From Lingula anatina (lineage: Eukaryota; Brachiopoda; Lingulata; Lingulida; Lingulidae), in NCBI RefSeq assembly GCF_001039355.2, contig NW_019775791.1, forward strand, positions 1 to 62,000: a stretch of DNA of 62,000 nucleotides, written 5' to 3'. This document shows positions 39,401 through 52,000 of the stretch, one piece after another (within the stretch, counting starts at the first letter, position 1; each line of letters begins with the position of its first letter). The notes beneath the pieces are model-generated. The model saw nothing but the letters and a program-made list of their open reading frames with translations, ran no database searches and had not been told where the DNA came from. The translations under genes were made by a program, and so were the position numbers.

Positions 39401-39803
39401 AGGGTTCAGTATATGAATCTGGGAATTTTTCTTTGATTTTGGACATAACATCTTGATCTTCAAAGACATATGTGAAACTTTTAATGTCTTCATAAATTCC
39501 AATTGAAGTAAAGTCTGTTCTGGCAGGTTTTTTCTCAGCAAAAGTGCACTCTTCTTGACTTTTTATAACATGCAAATTTCTTATACTGTGGGGCCAAAGG
39601 GCAGTTTTACGAGTTTTGGTGACCGTCTTGGACGGAGGTTTTAGATCTGGGTTCTTTTGCATCTCTGGTGGTTGAAGTCTTTCCTCTCTACCAAAATACA
39701 GGTAAAATATCAAAATCAGAGTCACAAACACTATACCAGTTCCAATTCTGATGAAAAACTTCATTTTGAACATCTTTGTTTGATCAAGATGGAAACCGGT
39801 CAT
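36444..39803 (-). CDS. MAN2A1: Golgi alpha-mannosidase II (MAN2A1/2A2 type), single coding exon
   Basis: GH38 enzyme of the medial Golgi that trims two mannoses from GlcNAcMan5GlcNAc2 to commit N-glycans to the complex type. The 1119-residue frame is uninterrupted. A short cytosolic N terminus is followed by a transmembrane anchor (about 15-37) and a stem to about 125. The catalytic domain starts at PHSHNDPGWL (141-150), with zinc ligands H144 and D146 by family alignment. The nucleophile is D258 in WAIDPFG, and FQHHDAITGT (530-539) carries the last zinc His. Conserved C-terminal blocks follow (SGAYIFLP, TDLNG-type, YPSLISH, GFECRY). It is Golgi rather than lysosomal by anchor and motifs. In-frame Met codons at 11 and 14 are alternative starts. 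Vertebrate orthologues have many coding exons. Just upstream, tttttttcag at 39921-39930 is an acceptor for a 5'-UTR intron. Confidence 0.95.
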   Translation of the reverse strand: MTGFHLDQTKMFKMKFFIRIGTGIVFVTLILIFYLYFGREERLQPPEMQKNPDLKPPSKTVTKTRKTALWPHSIRNLHVIKSQEECTFAEKKPARTDFTSIGIYEDIKSFTYVFEDQDVMSKIKEKFPDSYTEPLKVIFIPHSHNDPGWLDTIEGYFSHNTRKILNYMVVKLKEYPEFRFVWSETVFLAMWWSEIGEGMKEDVRDLIKEGRLEILNGGWVVPDEATTTYFAYVDQLIEGHQWLEQNIGVKPNNTWAIDPFGYSATMPYIHKNTGFQNMAIMRINANVKSYLRDKQGLEFQWRQQWDANGEHDIFTHVFPYQLYSIKHSCGPNVYTCLIFDFRNIPGEFSEVKVNPLTDETIEEKAKLAVSQYRMKSQHYRHNVIFVPIGDDFRYNHLVEWDQQYQNYKKLIDFVNSKENWNVKMQFGTLNDYFEALRNSKNSEIQIPETFPSFSGDFYSYTDRNNEYWTGYFTSRPYDKVLSRKLESSLRAAEILNTLAVMYAAQNTVQFDTLNDNLRYLVNARQLLGLFQHHDAITGTERAAVVVDYEFRLSQALSDTEVAMLNSALFLLSQGDVGIHSKLPLSFAEFRDFTSELHLETTIPNPLDKLSILPVSESKSQVVVYNSLPQRRQEVLRLVVNQRHVIVKNSKGVTIPSQINPHWINLSVYSNDRFELVFVVDIQPLGMEIYTVASQEEEGKYLTNAVVKLYNFKERNNWKSNKDGVFDVEYMDRDVSKNITFENDRICANFKAATGMLQGITLNAVATEFVIDVGFLAYTSQGSGAYIFLPAWKNAEPLFKGTVPVRVIRGPIVSEIHVVHDVVIHVVRVYHDQILASRGLEIVNKVDIKRLDDREIIMRFSTEIQNNEKIVYSDLNGFQMIQRKFFQKLPAGANYYPMTSIAYIEDDQYRLSLLSGQSQGVAASQYAGRLEVMLDRKLHYDDARGMGEGLNDNKPTQSRFFLLLETAGDIAKRSQQNSLSYPSLISHSISEVLNNRLYMFVVNNNEAANIAVHQFVPLSKSFPCDVSLVNLRSLVTVERNFNGTAVLLKRKGFECRYPEDGLSCTTSSGQISLKKIFKFWKPVEFREVTLSYMHSKSELSYQQDIHIEPMELKAYFVKHQ

Positions 39804-41398
39804 AGAGTTTTCCTTACTCCTTGATTCATGCTGTACTTTTTTTCCTTTCTTGGTAAAAGGTGGACTGGGTGGAAATAGTTACTCTGTGTGCCTGCGATTT
39901 CTTTCTCACATGATGATATCTGAAAAAAAATTAATCAATATATCTATTTTAAATGCCATACTTCCCAATTTTTCAATATAATGTAAAAGAGACTCTTATA
40001 TGTGTATATCAAATTCCTCCGAGATCAAATATCAACAACATCAACAACTCTAGTATAATGTAAGTTAAATAACCGCACAGAGCAATGGAAAACATAATGT
40101 ATGCATTTAAAAAACTTCCAATGACATTAAAAAAGAATTTTCTAATTTGCAGATGAATATGAACTTTCCTCAGGCTCTTCTCCCAGCTTTAACAAGGTCC
40201 ATTCCTCAAAGCACTTAAGTACACATATTTATAACATGAAACACTTCTCCAGGCATTTGAATTAAACATTGCACTTAAACAACCAACAAACGTTCATTTA
40301 TCTTATTCTATGTCAAATTTAAATGTTTGTTTAATACAAGAATAACCCTGGTTTCAAGCTTTTATCAGTGGGACATTCCTTATACTGGGTATGTATCACA
40401 TTGAGAGAGAGCTCTATCATTTTTTCACTCCAAAAGAATAATAAAATCACAGTGCAAAATAGTTAAATACATTGATATTTTGCTGTCAGCTGATGTGCAC
40501 ATCCATTTCGACATGATCAGCTGCAAAAGAAACAAGCACCTGGAGGAGATTTCCATGGTAACACTTACCTACTTAATTGGTCCTTAAATATGCACTTATA
40601 CCATAGCTTCTTTAATACTTCTCAGTTGGTAGATATTTCATCTCATTGGAAAAGACAGAACCTAACTGTGACCTGACTTGCTCCTAAAACAGAGAAAGAC
40701 ACTTTAAGTCCTGCTCCCTCTTAAGATATAAATTCTGCAATGGATGGCACATTGAATCTTGACTCTAAGGAACTAAGTCATAAAATAAGGGAAAAGTTTT
40801 TCTCATTTCATCTTAGATAGTGTAATGGACAGTATCCCTGGGTCCCTGTGTTCCGAACTACAGGAAGAGCAATATTTCACTAATCTGATGAATGCGTGCT
40901 TTGTAACCTTATCTACCTCTATCCCCACACCTGAGGTTTAATGTGCTCATACTTAAAATAATCCACACCTTATAGGTCCTCGTACTAGTATATTCACAGG
41001 AACTAAGAAAACTTCAAAATGCCAAACTGGGTGTTGATTAAAGGTCTCTGACATCAAACAGCAATCTTGTTAAATCTACACAGGAAATCTCTTATAGAGT
41101 TAAAGAAAACTCTGATGAGCATCTAGGCCAGATGAAATTCCTGAATATTCCATTATCTGTCCAAATCTTGTAAACAAGAACACACGTCAGTCGTTAATGC
41201 ACTCAAATTACAAAATGTGTGCTTTAAAATTTTGATTACACAGTACAGTAACAGCCTTGTTAAGAGCGTATACGTAGAGCACTGAGGAAATGAATTGCTT
41301 GCTTGCCTTAACTACAAAAATAACCTTGGCATTCAATTCCTCTAATAAGTAAAAATAACTTTAACATACAGGTATTCAATTCAAATTCCAACCCTCTT
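39672..41398. repeat. First copy of a 1.73-kb near-identical duplication (contig overlap)
   Basis: This segment (mannosidase residues 1-44, its 5' UTR and upstream intron) recurs at 41631-43356 in direct orientation after the N gap. I counted about eight differences in 1.7 kb, including single-base indels (about 0.5%). The first copy ends at the gap and the second begins at it, exactly as expected for two overlapping contigs or haplotypes that the assembler failed to merge. Confidence 0.92.
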
Positions 41399-41630
41399 NN
41401 NNNNNNNNNNNNNNNNNNNNNNNNNNNNNNNNNNNNNNNNNNNNNNNNNNNNNNNNNNNNNNNNNNNNNNNNNNNNNNNNNNNNNNNNNNNNNNNNNNNN
41501 NNNNNNNNNNNNNNNNNNNNNNNNNNNNNNNNNNNNNNNNNNNNNNNNNNNNNNNNNNNNNNNNNNNNNNNNNNNNNNNNNNNNNNNNNNNNNNNNNNNN
41601 NNNNNNNNNNNNNNNNNNNNNNNNNNNNNN
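41399..41630. other. Assembly gap (232 N)
   Basis: A run of Ns sits between the two copies of the duplicated segment. The true distance is probably negative: removing the gap and one copy gives a continuous mannosidase upstream region. Confidence 0.98.
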
Positions 41631-41762
41631 TTGAAGTCTTTCCTCTCTACCAAAATACAGGTAAAATATCAAAATCAGAGTCACAAACACTATACCAGTT
41701 CCAATTCTGATGAAAAACTTCATTTTGAACATCTTTGTTTGATCAAGATGGAAACCGGTCAT
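41631..41762 (-). pseudogene. Duplicate fragment of mannosidase II N terminus (assembly duplicate)
   Basis: It encodes the first 44 residues of the mannosidase (MTGFHLDQTK through GREERLQ) identically and then runs into the gap. The most likely explanation is the unmerged haplotype described above. A true tandem gene fragment is the alternative. Confidence 0.75.
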
Positions 41763-43356
41763 AGAGTTTTCCTTACTCCTTGATTCATGCTGTACTTTTT
41801 TTCCTTTCTTGGTAAAAGGTGGACTGGGTGGAAATAGTTACTCTGTGTGCCTGCGATTTCTTTCTCACATGATGATATCTGAAAAAAAATTAATCAATAT
41901 ATCTATTTTAAATGCCATACTTCCCAATTTTTCAATATAATGTAAAAGAGACTCTTATATGTGTATATCAAATTCCTCCGAGATCAAATATCAACAACAT
42001 CAACAACTCTAGTATAATGTAAGTTAAATAACCGCACAGAGCAATGGAAAACATAATGTATGCATTAAAAAAACTTCCAATGACATTAAAAAAGAATTTT
42101 CTAATTTGCAGATGAATATGAACTTTCCTCAGGCTCTTCTCCCAGCTTTAACAAGGTCCATTCCTCAAAGCACTTAAGTACACATATTTATAACATGAAA
42201 CACTTCTCCAGGCATTTGAATTAAACATTGCACTTAAACAACCAACAAACGTCCATTTATCTTATTCTATGTCAAATTTAAATGTTTGTTTAATACAAGA
42301 ATAACCCTGGTTTCAAGCTTTTATCAGTGGGACATTCCTTATACTGGGTATGTATCACATTGAGAGAGAGCTCTATCATTTTTTCACTCCAAAAGAATAA
42401 TAAAATCACAGTGCAAAATAGTTAATACATTGATATTTTGCTGTCAGCTGATGTGCACATCCATTTCGACATGATCAGCTGCAAAAGAAACAAGCACCTG
42501 GAGGAGATTTCCATGGTAACACTTACCTACTTAATTGGTCCTTAAATATGCACTTATACCATAGCTTCTTTAATACTTCTCAGTTGGTAGATATTTCATC
42601 TCATTGGAAAAGACAGAACCTAACTGTGACCTGACTTGCTCCTAAAACAGAGAAAGACACTTTAAGTCCTGCTCCCTCTTAAGATATAAATTCTGCAATG
42701 GATGGCACATTGAATCTTGACTCTAAGGAACTAAGTCATAAAATAAGGGAAAAGTTTTTCTCATTTCATCTTAGATAGTGTAATGGACAGTATCCCTGGG
42801 TCCCTGTGTTCCGAACTACAGGAAGAGCAATATTTCACTAATCTGATGAATGCGTGCTTTGTAACCTTATCTACCTCTATCCCCACACCTGAGGTTTAAT
42901 GTGCTCATACTTAAAATAATCCACACCTTATAGGTCCTCGTACTAGTATATTCACAGGAACTAGGAAAACTTCAAAATGCCAAACTGGGTGTTGATTAAA
43001 GGTCTCTGACATCAAACAGCAATCTTGTTAAATCTACACAGGAAATCTCTTACAGAGTTAAAGAAAACTCTGATGAGCATCTAGGCCAGATGAAATTCCT
43101 GAATATTCCATTATCTGTCCAAATCTTGTAAACAAGAACACACGTCAGTCGTTAATGCGCTCAAATTACAAAATGTGTGCTTTCAAATTTTGATTACACA
43201 GTACAGTAACAGCCTTGTTAAGAGCGTATACGTAGAGCACTGAGGAAATGAATTGCTTGCTTGCCTTAACTACAAAAATAGCCTTGGCATTCAATTCCTC
43301 TAATAAGTAAAAATAACTTTAACATACAGGTATTCAATTCAAATTCCAACCCTCTT
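41631..43356. repeat. Second copy of the 1.73-kb duplication
   Basis: It matches 39672-41398 almost base for base, including the cytosolic tail and transmembrane anchor codons of mannosidase II on the minus strand (41631-41762) and the same tttttttcag acceptor upstream. It continues into unique sequence at 43357. It should not be counted as a second gene. Confidence 0.9.
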
Positions 43357-45214
43357 TTTACAATAAATATGTAACTTTGCATTTTACCCATAAGTAATTA
43401 AATCATACCCAAAATTCATCTTTGTTTCTGTGTATGACGTGGATACACAATTTGACTTTACTTTAAGAGCTCTATCTTCCTGCAGCCTTGATAACATTCA
43501 TATTCCAGTGCTATAAATCTTTATAAGAGTACATTTCCTCTCCATCATTTCACATCACTGATAAAACTTCCAAATAAATTTCCACTTAATTTGAGGCCAG
43601 TGAGGCAATTTAAACACCTGGTTCTATAAGATAAATATGTCACTTTTTTTTCTTTTCTTTTCAAAAATTATCAAATTATGGACCATCCTTACCTTTTCGA
43701 AAATTGGCAAGTTTGAATAGTTATATAGTCTAACAATGTGCCATAAACTTTTCAGCTTACTGGATATTTGAACTGCCAGTTTTTTAAAAACTACTAGTTC
43801 GAGTCAGGATTCACTGGTCTGAATAAAAACTCCTTTATCCCCAAATGCATTAATATAAGGAATAACAAAAAAATTGATTTTGCCATTTTTTTTTAGAATC
43901 ATCATGTGATAAATACAATTCAGAAGAAAAATCAAATCAAATCAAAAGCTCTTTTGTAAAATCATTTATAGACAAATTGCAATGTTGGACCACTAAATTC
44001 ACCCTTTTTGAAAAATTAACTGGCTGAATGGGCTTCCTTGCTTAAAATTCCATGTTTACCAACATCCCCCCCCCCCCCAAAAAAAAAAATCTAACAGTCA
44101 CAGGTATTAACTTGCATCTATAACTTTATGTTTTTCACAGATACATTTATAAGGGAAATGCAATCTGAAAAACCACCCTTTTATGAAATGAATCTCTTCA
44201 ATGGAAAGAGGCATGTAAACCTTAATAAACAAACTTTCTAATCTCAGTTAATCAAAGAATAAATATTAAAATAGGTGAAAATGGAATCAAGCTAGTTAGG
44301 GGTACAGGGCTCAAGTTCACTATGAAAAACATATATGACCGTACATGTTATGCATCATAGTACACAATGATTTTGTTATGATCACCTACTACTGTATGCC
44401 TTAATATACATGTATATACACATACCTCACAAAAGTGCATCTGATCATATTTTGCACATATATATATATATCAACACATACACATTTACTAATTCACCAA
44501 TAAAATGTAAGAACATTTAATTCTACTCTGGCAATTAATGTTTTCAAAGATCCATTTGCTAATTTTAACCATCTTTTCTTTAAGCACTTACTTTTGGTTA
44601 CCTCCACACAAAAGTTCATTTAAAAAACTAAGCAGCCTAGCTAGCTGTTACATATGTTATCAGCATTAAACTTGGGCATAAAAAAATTACCGAAATATGC
44701 TGTTCATCACCTATTCTACCGTCTGACACTGGTTTGTGTTGTTATTTCATTTATGGAGTCTGGTCAACACAGTTTTTAAGCCTAGAGCAATGCGTCTTTT
44801 AATAAGGCTGACCCACCACACAGCTGTATGGACAGATATTAGATAGCAATGAATTTATATGGCGATGACACCCCCAAACTGTTCCAGTGTTCTGATACAC
44901 TTAAATTAGCAAATGTACTCAGCTGGGTGTACCCTGAACCTAAGAATCTTAATCTATTACAAGCTACAATTCAGTGAAACAATTACAAAAAGTTTCAGCA
45001 GCGTAATGTGGTCAGCGCTCTCAAACCCATGCAGGGTGACTGGGAAAGGCACTCGCAAGCAGTGAACGATCACTGGCGGATCGCACGCCTGTTTAACCTT
45101 ATTTAACCTTATCTCAGACTGCGACATCTAACGATCTCTCTCTAGAGCATTCATCAATGAATTAAACGTTAACAAAAAGCTTTTCAGCCTCGTTTTTTCT
45201 TTCTTGAGACTTAC
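43357..45214 (-). other. Upstream intron of mannosidase II; no gene seen
   Basis: AT-rich DNA between the duplicated segment and the putative leader exon. It holds a C13-A11 run at 44066-44089 and an at-dinucleotide tract near 44459-44470. I see no open frame with a recognisable product. By inference it is the intron joining the leader exon near 45215 to the coding exon. Confidence 0.5.
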
Positions 45215-45511
45215 ATTTAATCAGCCCACAACACCGAACAAGCGGCTTGGCACGAACCGCTTGGCTTAGTTCTTTATTTATTGAATAGAGGGCGCAGTGA
45301 GCACAGCTTGTCTTGGCTAGATTTTGTATTTGTTCTGTGTTGTAGTAAACATGAAGCGCCACCTATAGATCTGCTTAATTGCAGGTGACGCCAAAGAAAT
45401 GTGATGGTGGACTTAGGGAAGCAGACTTATGTACCTTGGATTAAGAAATCAAGGTGATTTATATATCGAATGTGAGGTTTTCCTTTCAAAATACGGTGGT
45501 TATTGAACAGA
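45215..45511. promoter_or_regulatory. Likely bidirectional promoter with leader exons of MAN2 (-) and BTBD7 (+)
   Basis: The sequence becomes CpG-richer from about 45000. On the minus strand gtaagt follows base 45215, a good donor for a mannosidase 5'-UTR exon. On the plus strand gtgagt follows base 45511, a good donor for a BTBD7 leader exon (acceptor at 48996). The two transcripts would start back to back between them, near 45330-45400. An aagcgg...ccgctt inverted repeat lies at 45239-45265. No transcript data support the exact starts. Confidence 0.45.
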
Positions 45512-46847
45512 GGTGAGTTACACTCGTGTCTGCTTTTATTGCCTCCAAGAAAAATAGCATAAACATGCGAATCATTTTCAACATTTAAAATGCACTGTAC
45601 TGAATGATAATTGGAGACGTCGCCATTTTGTAGTGGGTTGGATCAACTTCATTTAACCTTGCTGAGAATTACAAACAGTACACTTTCTACGCTGTTATTT
45701 ACTGGTCAAATGAATTTGATTGGAAAAGAATGGCAGTTTGACACACATGGCAGAGAGCCAATATGTGAAGTCCTAGGTGACATTTCAATAACTCAAGTAA
45801 CAGTGAAGCTGTAACAGGTTGTGACTCCTGGAGTGTTTGTTTATATTCATCATAAATAGTGAGCCTCTCAGTCACTCATAGTTATTCACTTTAACCAGAA
45901 AAGTTATGTTTTATGAACTTTTTTTTTTACTTGATGCTCATAGACAAATTGGACTTTTATTGTGGGATAAGTTTTAGAACTAAAAAATGCTCCATTGTGT
46001 GACCTGTTGGGGAGTCTTTTTCTGTTATACCTTTTTGGCATATTGTGAAAGTGCCAGTTCACTTTATCCAGATTGTGGACATTTTTTTTACCAGCGAATA
46101 AAGGGATGATCAATGAAATTTGTTGGATAAGAACCAATACATGCACATGCAAAGCAAAGTTCTCTGGGATAAAAAAAACTTCTTAAACAGTAGAAATCAG
46201 TTACTATATATTCAATTTCAGTTGAAAAACTGGATTAACTGGCTATGAAGAATGATTTTCCACTGAGGTAGAAATCTTTGTCACATGCATTTGCCTGAAG
46301 ATATTTAAGTTTAGGTGGTTATGGGCCAAGTATTTCAAACAATGCTATTAAGTGAAGTCATTTCAAAAATGTCAACAGTTTTCAATGCTGTTGAATTCAT
46401 ACAATTTATAAATTTTTTCCTTCTTCAATTCAAATGCCAGGGGATGTAATAAACTAAGTTGACCCCTGGAAGCTTGCATTGAATAATGAACAAGATAAGG
46501 ATCTTTGCACCTCCTCCACCCCCCCAAGTGACCCCCCCTTAATGTGAAATCTATGTTTCATTGCACATGACGAGATTTACATGATAACAAGCACTTCCAC
46601 AGACCAAATTTGCTAATGTTTTAGAATTAAAATAGATCTAGACTGTTTCTTTGATGGAGAAAGTTAAACTTGAAGTTCAGGATACATTGAATTAAAAGAT
46701 ATATCAATACAAGGAGTATAAAAAAGTTTTTCTTTATGTGATCCTATCAGTATCAATTTCATCTTTTGGAGTGATATTTTAAGTTGTTGAAATAAGTAAA
46801 GTTCTTTACTTTGATAGATAATTGTCATCATGCAGTTTTTTTTTCGT

Positions 46848-46902
<55 letters not shown>

Positions 46903-48996
46903 ATACATGCACGCATAAACACACGATGTAGTGCTTATGAATCATCTTACGAGGCATTTGGGGCTTCAATGTAGATGGTTTCTATTGATTTTGAATTGTT
47001 CTGTGTATGTTGGAAGGGAATAGTGATCCTCTTGAGGTTTAGTTAATGATTCCCTGTGGATTGAATGATGCAAAAGATCATTCCCCGAAGAACAACAAGC
47101 ATATTGGTATGTGGGTATTGAGCTGATTTTATGATATGTAGCATTAGACTATTGAAATCTAATGGAAAATGGTATAATACTGAGGTCACAGATTTGAAGT
47201 GAGGAAACATCAAGAGGATGACTGAGTATTTAAGTAGTTTTCTGCATATGTTCATGAAAGTTTTCATAGAACCATCTGGTCTTACAAAGAAGCGTATGGA
47301 TCAGCCAGGCACTGAGTAATTATAAATATCTGCTCAATTATCCCTAGAGGTAATTGTCAGATACCCTATTGATTTTGCCTGGATAGCTTGTCAGCTTAAT
47401 CAGGTATCAAATGCACAGATGTTTGAAAATATCATAGATGGTAGCTTATGTTTGTATTGTGTTCCATTCTAAGAAATAGTATGTTGGTATCTTTTTTGAT
47501 TATATATGTTTTGTATGCACACATTTAAGAATTTGAAATGTTGGTGACTTTGTCTTCTAATATTACAAGTCATGCAGTCATAAATAAGATACTACCCTTT
47601 TAATGAGTCTGGCTAGTAATATAAGCCATTTGTCATTGTGTGGTGGCTGATCTATGTTTTTCCTGTTGTAAACCTACTCAATGGTTCCCTCAGGATATCT
47701 CCATTAAGACGAGATAGAATTAAGCTGTTATGATTCCATCCCAAGATTCAAGTAGAGAAGAACTTTCTGTAGAAAATGGATGGAAAAAAGGAACGTATTC
47801 CAAGTCTAGTGTAACACGTTCTGAAAATAATAGAATTGAAGTTGACAGGCTGTGACCCCAAGTTCTCTCCTACAAAGCTTGAAAGCTGAATGTCGAGAGC
47901 AAGGTCAAGCCAAAAAGCAAAATCCTTTGTCATTTGGACACACCCTTTATATAGGTTCTAGCTGTTGACTGGCCAAAAAAATATGGCCCATGATTTTAGT
48001 TTATTATTATTATCATTCATTCATTTATAAAGATTATTTGTTATCTCTAGAAGAGCTTAGTCTCTCTTTGTCAAAATTGCAATTTTATTAGTTTTGAAAT
48101 TATGCAGTTGTGTTCTGCTGTTTGGTATTCAACTCTTATCTTCGCAGCCGACAAAGAACAAAAAGTGACCCACTGAGATACCAAGTAACATTATGTACAC
48201 ACTGGGAAGTTATTGAGACTTTAAATGTTAGTACTTCTTGTTCAACAATTTTGGAATGCTTGGGTTCATATAAACATCTCTGTTTATTGAAATGCACTAG
48301 AAATGATGGGTTCAAACATGGCTACTTAGAATGCAGAATGCTTTAATAGTAAAAGCTTAATGACCATAAGAATTGTAGTCCCCCGTAAATAGTTCCTTAT
48401 CAAAGGAGGCATGCTGACATGCTTGTGGACTGCTATTTGTTCATTTAGATAGAAAATGATTTGGGTTGCCATGACACTGCCAGCACTGATGACGTTCATA
48501 ATGCTACCACTGAGTAAGAAGCACAGAGGTACGCTGTGTAATTTAGCCTGTTTGTAGGTTGACTGGAGACAGAGTTATTTGTCACTGAAACATTAGACTA
48601 AACAATGGGTTTTTTAATGAAGAATGAGCGTGGCAACTATAGCATTTCCATCTGCAAGAGGAGCTTCAGGCTTTCTTGCATGCTGCGTAGGCAATGTGGC
48701 AGTTAGTAGACAAGTGATTGCCGTCTCCTAGAACATGTTAGAAAGAAATTGGAGATTGTGCTCCTTCTTTCTTGACTTAGCCAGGGCAACAACTGGAAAT
48801 GTGAGATGAACTAAGGAGAGAAAAACAACTGATATTTATGACTTGGTTTTAACTGTGATTAAGCAGTGGATGCGATGTGAAAAATGAAACAGTAATTTGA
48901 AATTGTAGTACCCTTTCTAAGCAATTACTACAAAGTTATTTTTGTTTTCATTTATGCAGTGATTTATGATAACTTCTATTTAATCTGTATTTTCAG
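45512..48996 (+). other. Intron 1 of BTBD7 (inferred)
   Basis: No gene is seen in this stretch. It contains a (ct)n microsatellite of about 52 bases at 46851-46902. The short open frames (45611-45814, 47043-47267, 48110-48346 and others) lack recognisable domains or splice partners. The intron ends with ctgtattttcag at 48996. Confidence 0.5.
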
Positions 48997-49044
48997 ATGC
49001 ATTTAGCTGAAACATACTGCATGGGTCATTAAGCTGTCTACGAG

Positions 49045-52000
49045 ATGGGGGCAAACATATCTGCAGCAGAGAAACAGCAGCAGAACCAGTCAGTCTCACG
49101 AGCAAGCACACTCAATCGCTACAAAGGATTTCAGATCAGCGAAGATATGCCTGTCAAAGAGAAGAAGAAAATTATGTCCAAGTTGGCTACACTGAGGCGT
49201 AAGCTAATTCGGGTTCGAAGACACAGTAGATCTTTTGATCACTCAAAGGCCATAAAAGAGCTCACTGCCAACTGGACAACGCGGGAACTGAATGCCCTGG
49301 TGGAGGAATATCAAGCACTTGCAGTTTTAAAAGAGCTCACAATTATCTCAAGTCTTGCGAGAGTGCATGCAAATACATACAGAGAAGATTTGTCTAATTT
49401 GTATGATTACAAGTACTGTACAGATGTCGATTTGATTTATCGTGGTACATGCTTTCCAGTGCACAGGGCAATTTTGAGTGCAAGGTGCCCATTCTTTCGT
49501 AAACTTCTTGCCAGACATCCACATTATGGAGCACAAATACATGTGGATATTAAGACTCCTAACATTGACGTTGTTATGTTCTCAGCACTTTTACGCTACT
49601 TGTACACAGGAGAATTCAACAGTGATGAGGCAAAGTTAGATTCCAGCTTGGATCTTTTAGTTCAATTGGGGGATGAATTTGGTACCCCCAATGCTTTAGA
49701 TCATGATCTGAAGACTCTCTTTGAAATGGGAGTGTATGGTGATGCAGTGCTGGTGTTTCAGACAGATGCAGACTGTCATGATCTTACAACATCAGTAGAA
49801 GGAGCATCAGCAGCTACCTCAAGCACAGGTGGAAACAAATACGAAATGCGTTGCCACAAAGCTATTCTTGCAGCAAGGTCTCCCTTCTTTCGCAACCTCT
49901 TGCTTCGTCGTGCTAAATCTGGAGAAGAGATGACAGACAGAACTCTACACACTCCCACCAGAATTGTCCTGGATGAGTCGATCATTCCAAAACAGTATGC
50001 TCGTGTATTGCTTCATGCCATATATCAAGACACTGTGGATCTTAATTGTATTATAAGAAATAGTACGAGCACATGTAGTCTCAGCGAGGTTCAAGCCATC
50101 GTGGCTGGAAAAGGACATGTGACCCATGTGGATGAAGCAATGGAAATATATCAAATTGGGCAGTTTCTGGACTTTCCCATTTTATCTCAAGGTAGGGTTA
50201 CTTATAAATATTGTAGATGAAGTGCGGTTATCATATTTATTTATCTAAGCATATCTCAGTAATTGTTTAGTTACTTCTTTTGTAGTTTGAGAGATCTTTT
50301 TGCCATGTACCATGAAATTTGAAAACAAATAGGTGTACTTCCTTTTTAGGCGAAGCAAAAACGAGTTGCAGGTGATCTTTTATCATAGAGATATTACTCT
50401 AGGATGTCTTAGAGGTTATTAAGACCACAGACAGGATGCCTGTTTAGATTTTATCAGGAAAATATGAATATTTGCACATTTATTTTGTTGCAAATGAGAA
50501 ATAAAGTGCTGCAAATGAGAGAAGATATTGTACATCTTTAGATGTAGCCATGAAAAAAATGAGAAAATTTTTGCCCATATAACATAAATGAAAAAAATAG
50601 ATGGCATGGCAGAAAATCTTCAGTTTCTGAAGATAGTTCCATCTTGCTTTCTATGTTTAAGTTCAATCTTTAGTTGTGGTTCATTTTTAGTGGACTTCTC
50701 AAAATAAAACTTTTTTTATTGAGAAGATCGTTTCAAAGTAGTTTGTTTACAGTACAGTACGTAGAAGAAATTTTTGAAAGGACATCATTTTACTATAAGT
50801 AGCTGTCAAAGGGACTTTTTTTTCATGTTTGTGTTTCAACTATCATATGTATATTGATATTAGTCAAGTGTGTATTATAATGTTTTCCTCATTTTGGTCA
50901 GCAAGTCATTTCTTATATCGTAGCAATATCATCTTAGAAGTCAGCTGTATATTTACCAAAATCCTTGACAAATACCGAACACAAAAGCTCATAGTTTACT
51001 TAAGGCTTGGTGAAGAGGGGCAAACGTTAATCACCATGCCACACACAGTTGATCCAATGGGTTGTCAATTTGGGGACTTTTAATGCTGTTGACAAGACTG
51101 GAGCATAGTTATGTTTGCGGCAAGTTTAAAGGCTTAGTGATCAATGACTGGATAGATGTGGAGGTAGTGACATTGAAATTCAATAACTAATGACTGTTGA
51201 ATAGAGCCGTAGCTTATACAGCCAGAGGCCTATTTTATATTGCACACACAACGGGCTGACATTATGTTATCATTCTTGCCTCGATCAAAGAACAACCCGT
51301 TTTTGAATAAGAAACAAAGAACCTCTGAAGTCCAAGTTTTGTTTTTACCTGCGCAGAACTTGTTTGAAAGCTTGATTGTGTGATGCCTTATCAGCCTTCA
51401 TATCTGAACTGAAAAAAAAAAAAGATGATATTATTTCTATAAAAAGTAAAATCAAATCCAAATTGACATTAGGCCTAGTGTTTGCAACAGTTCAGGTATC
51501 CTAATATATAACAGTAGATAATCTTTTCATCTATTAATTGCAGCATTATACTGACATTCTAGTCATCTTAGGTGCATCTCAAGACCATGCACATTATTTC
51601 AAAATGACCAAGTCTCCTCTGTCCATTGAATGGCCGAGCTTGGGTCTAGCCATCTTCCTGATGTTATCAGTTGTCAGGTGCCACTGGGGTTATCTGTGAA
51701 AGACCAGGGGCAGTAAACTGGCCTAATGGATAGGATCAGCTCACTGGACTGGATAGTGTATATATATTTACATATTAATATATACTAGTATATGCTTATG
51801 TGTAAAATGGCAGACAGCAATGGCTCGGCGGGCTCTTTGGTCTTGTCACCCCCAGTTTTGTAATCAGTTTTTTTTTTACTTCTGAATTTGGTGCAAGTTC
51901 TCTTAAAAAGGTTACTTTAACCTTTCTCATGATCTGCAGCCCAAACTTAACTGACTGCAGTAATAAATGACACCTCCAAAAAGTATTCACAAATAGCATT

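Noticed and set aside
36444-41762. Two tandem alpha-mannosidase II genes
   Set aside because: The second N terminus is part of a near-identical 1.7-kb block abutting an N gap, best explained by unmerged haplotype contigs.
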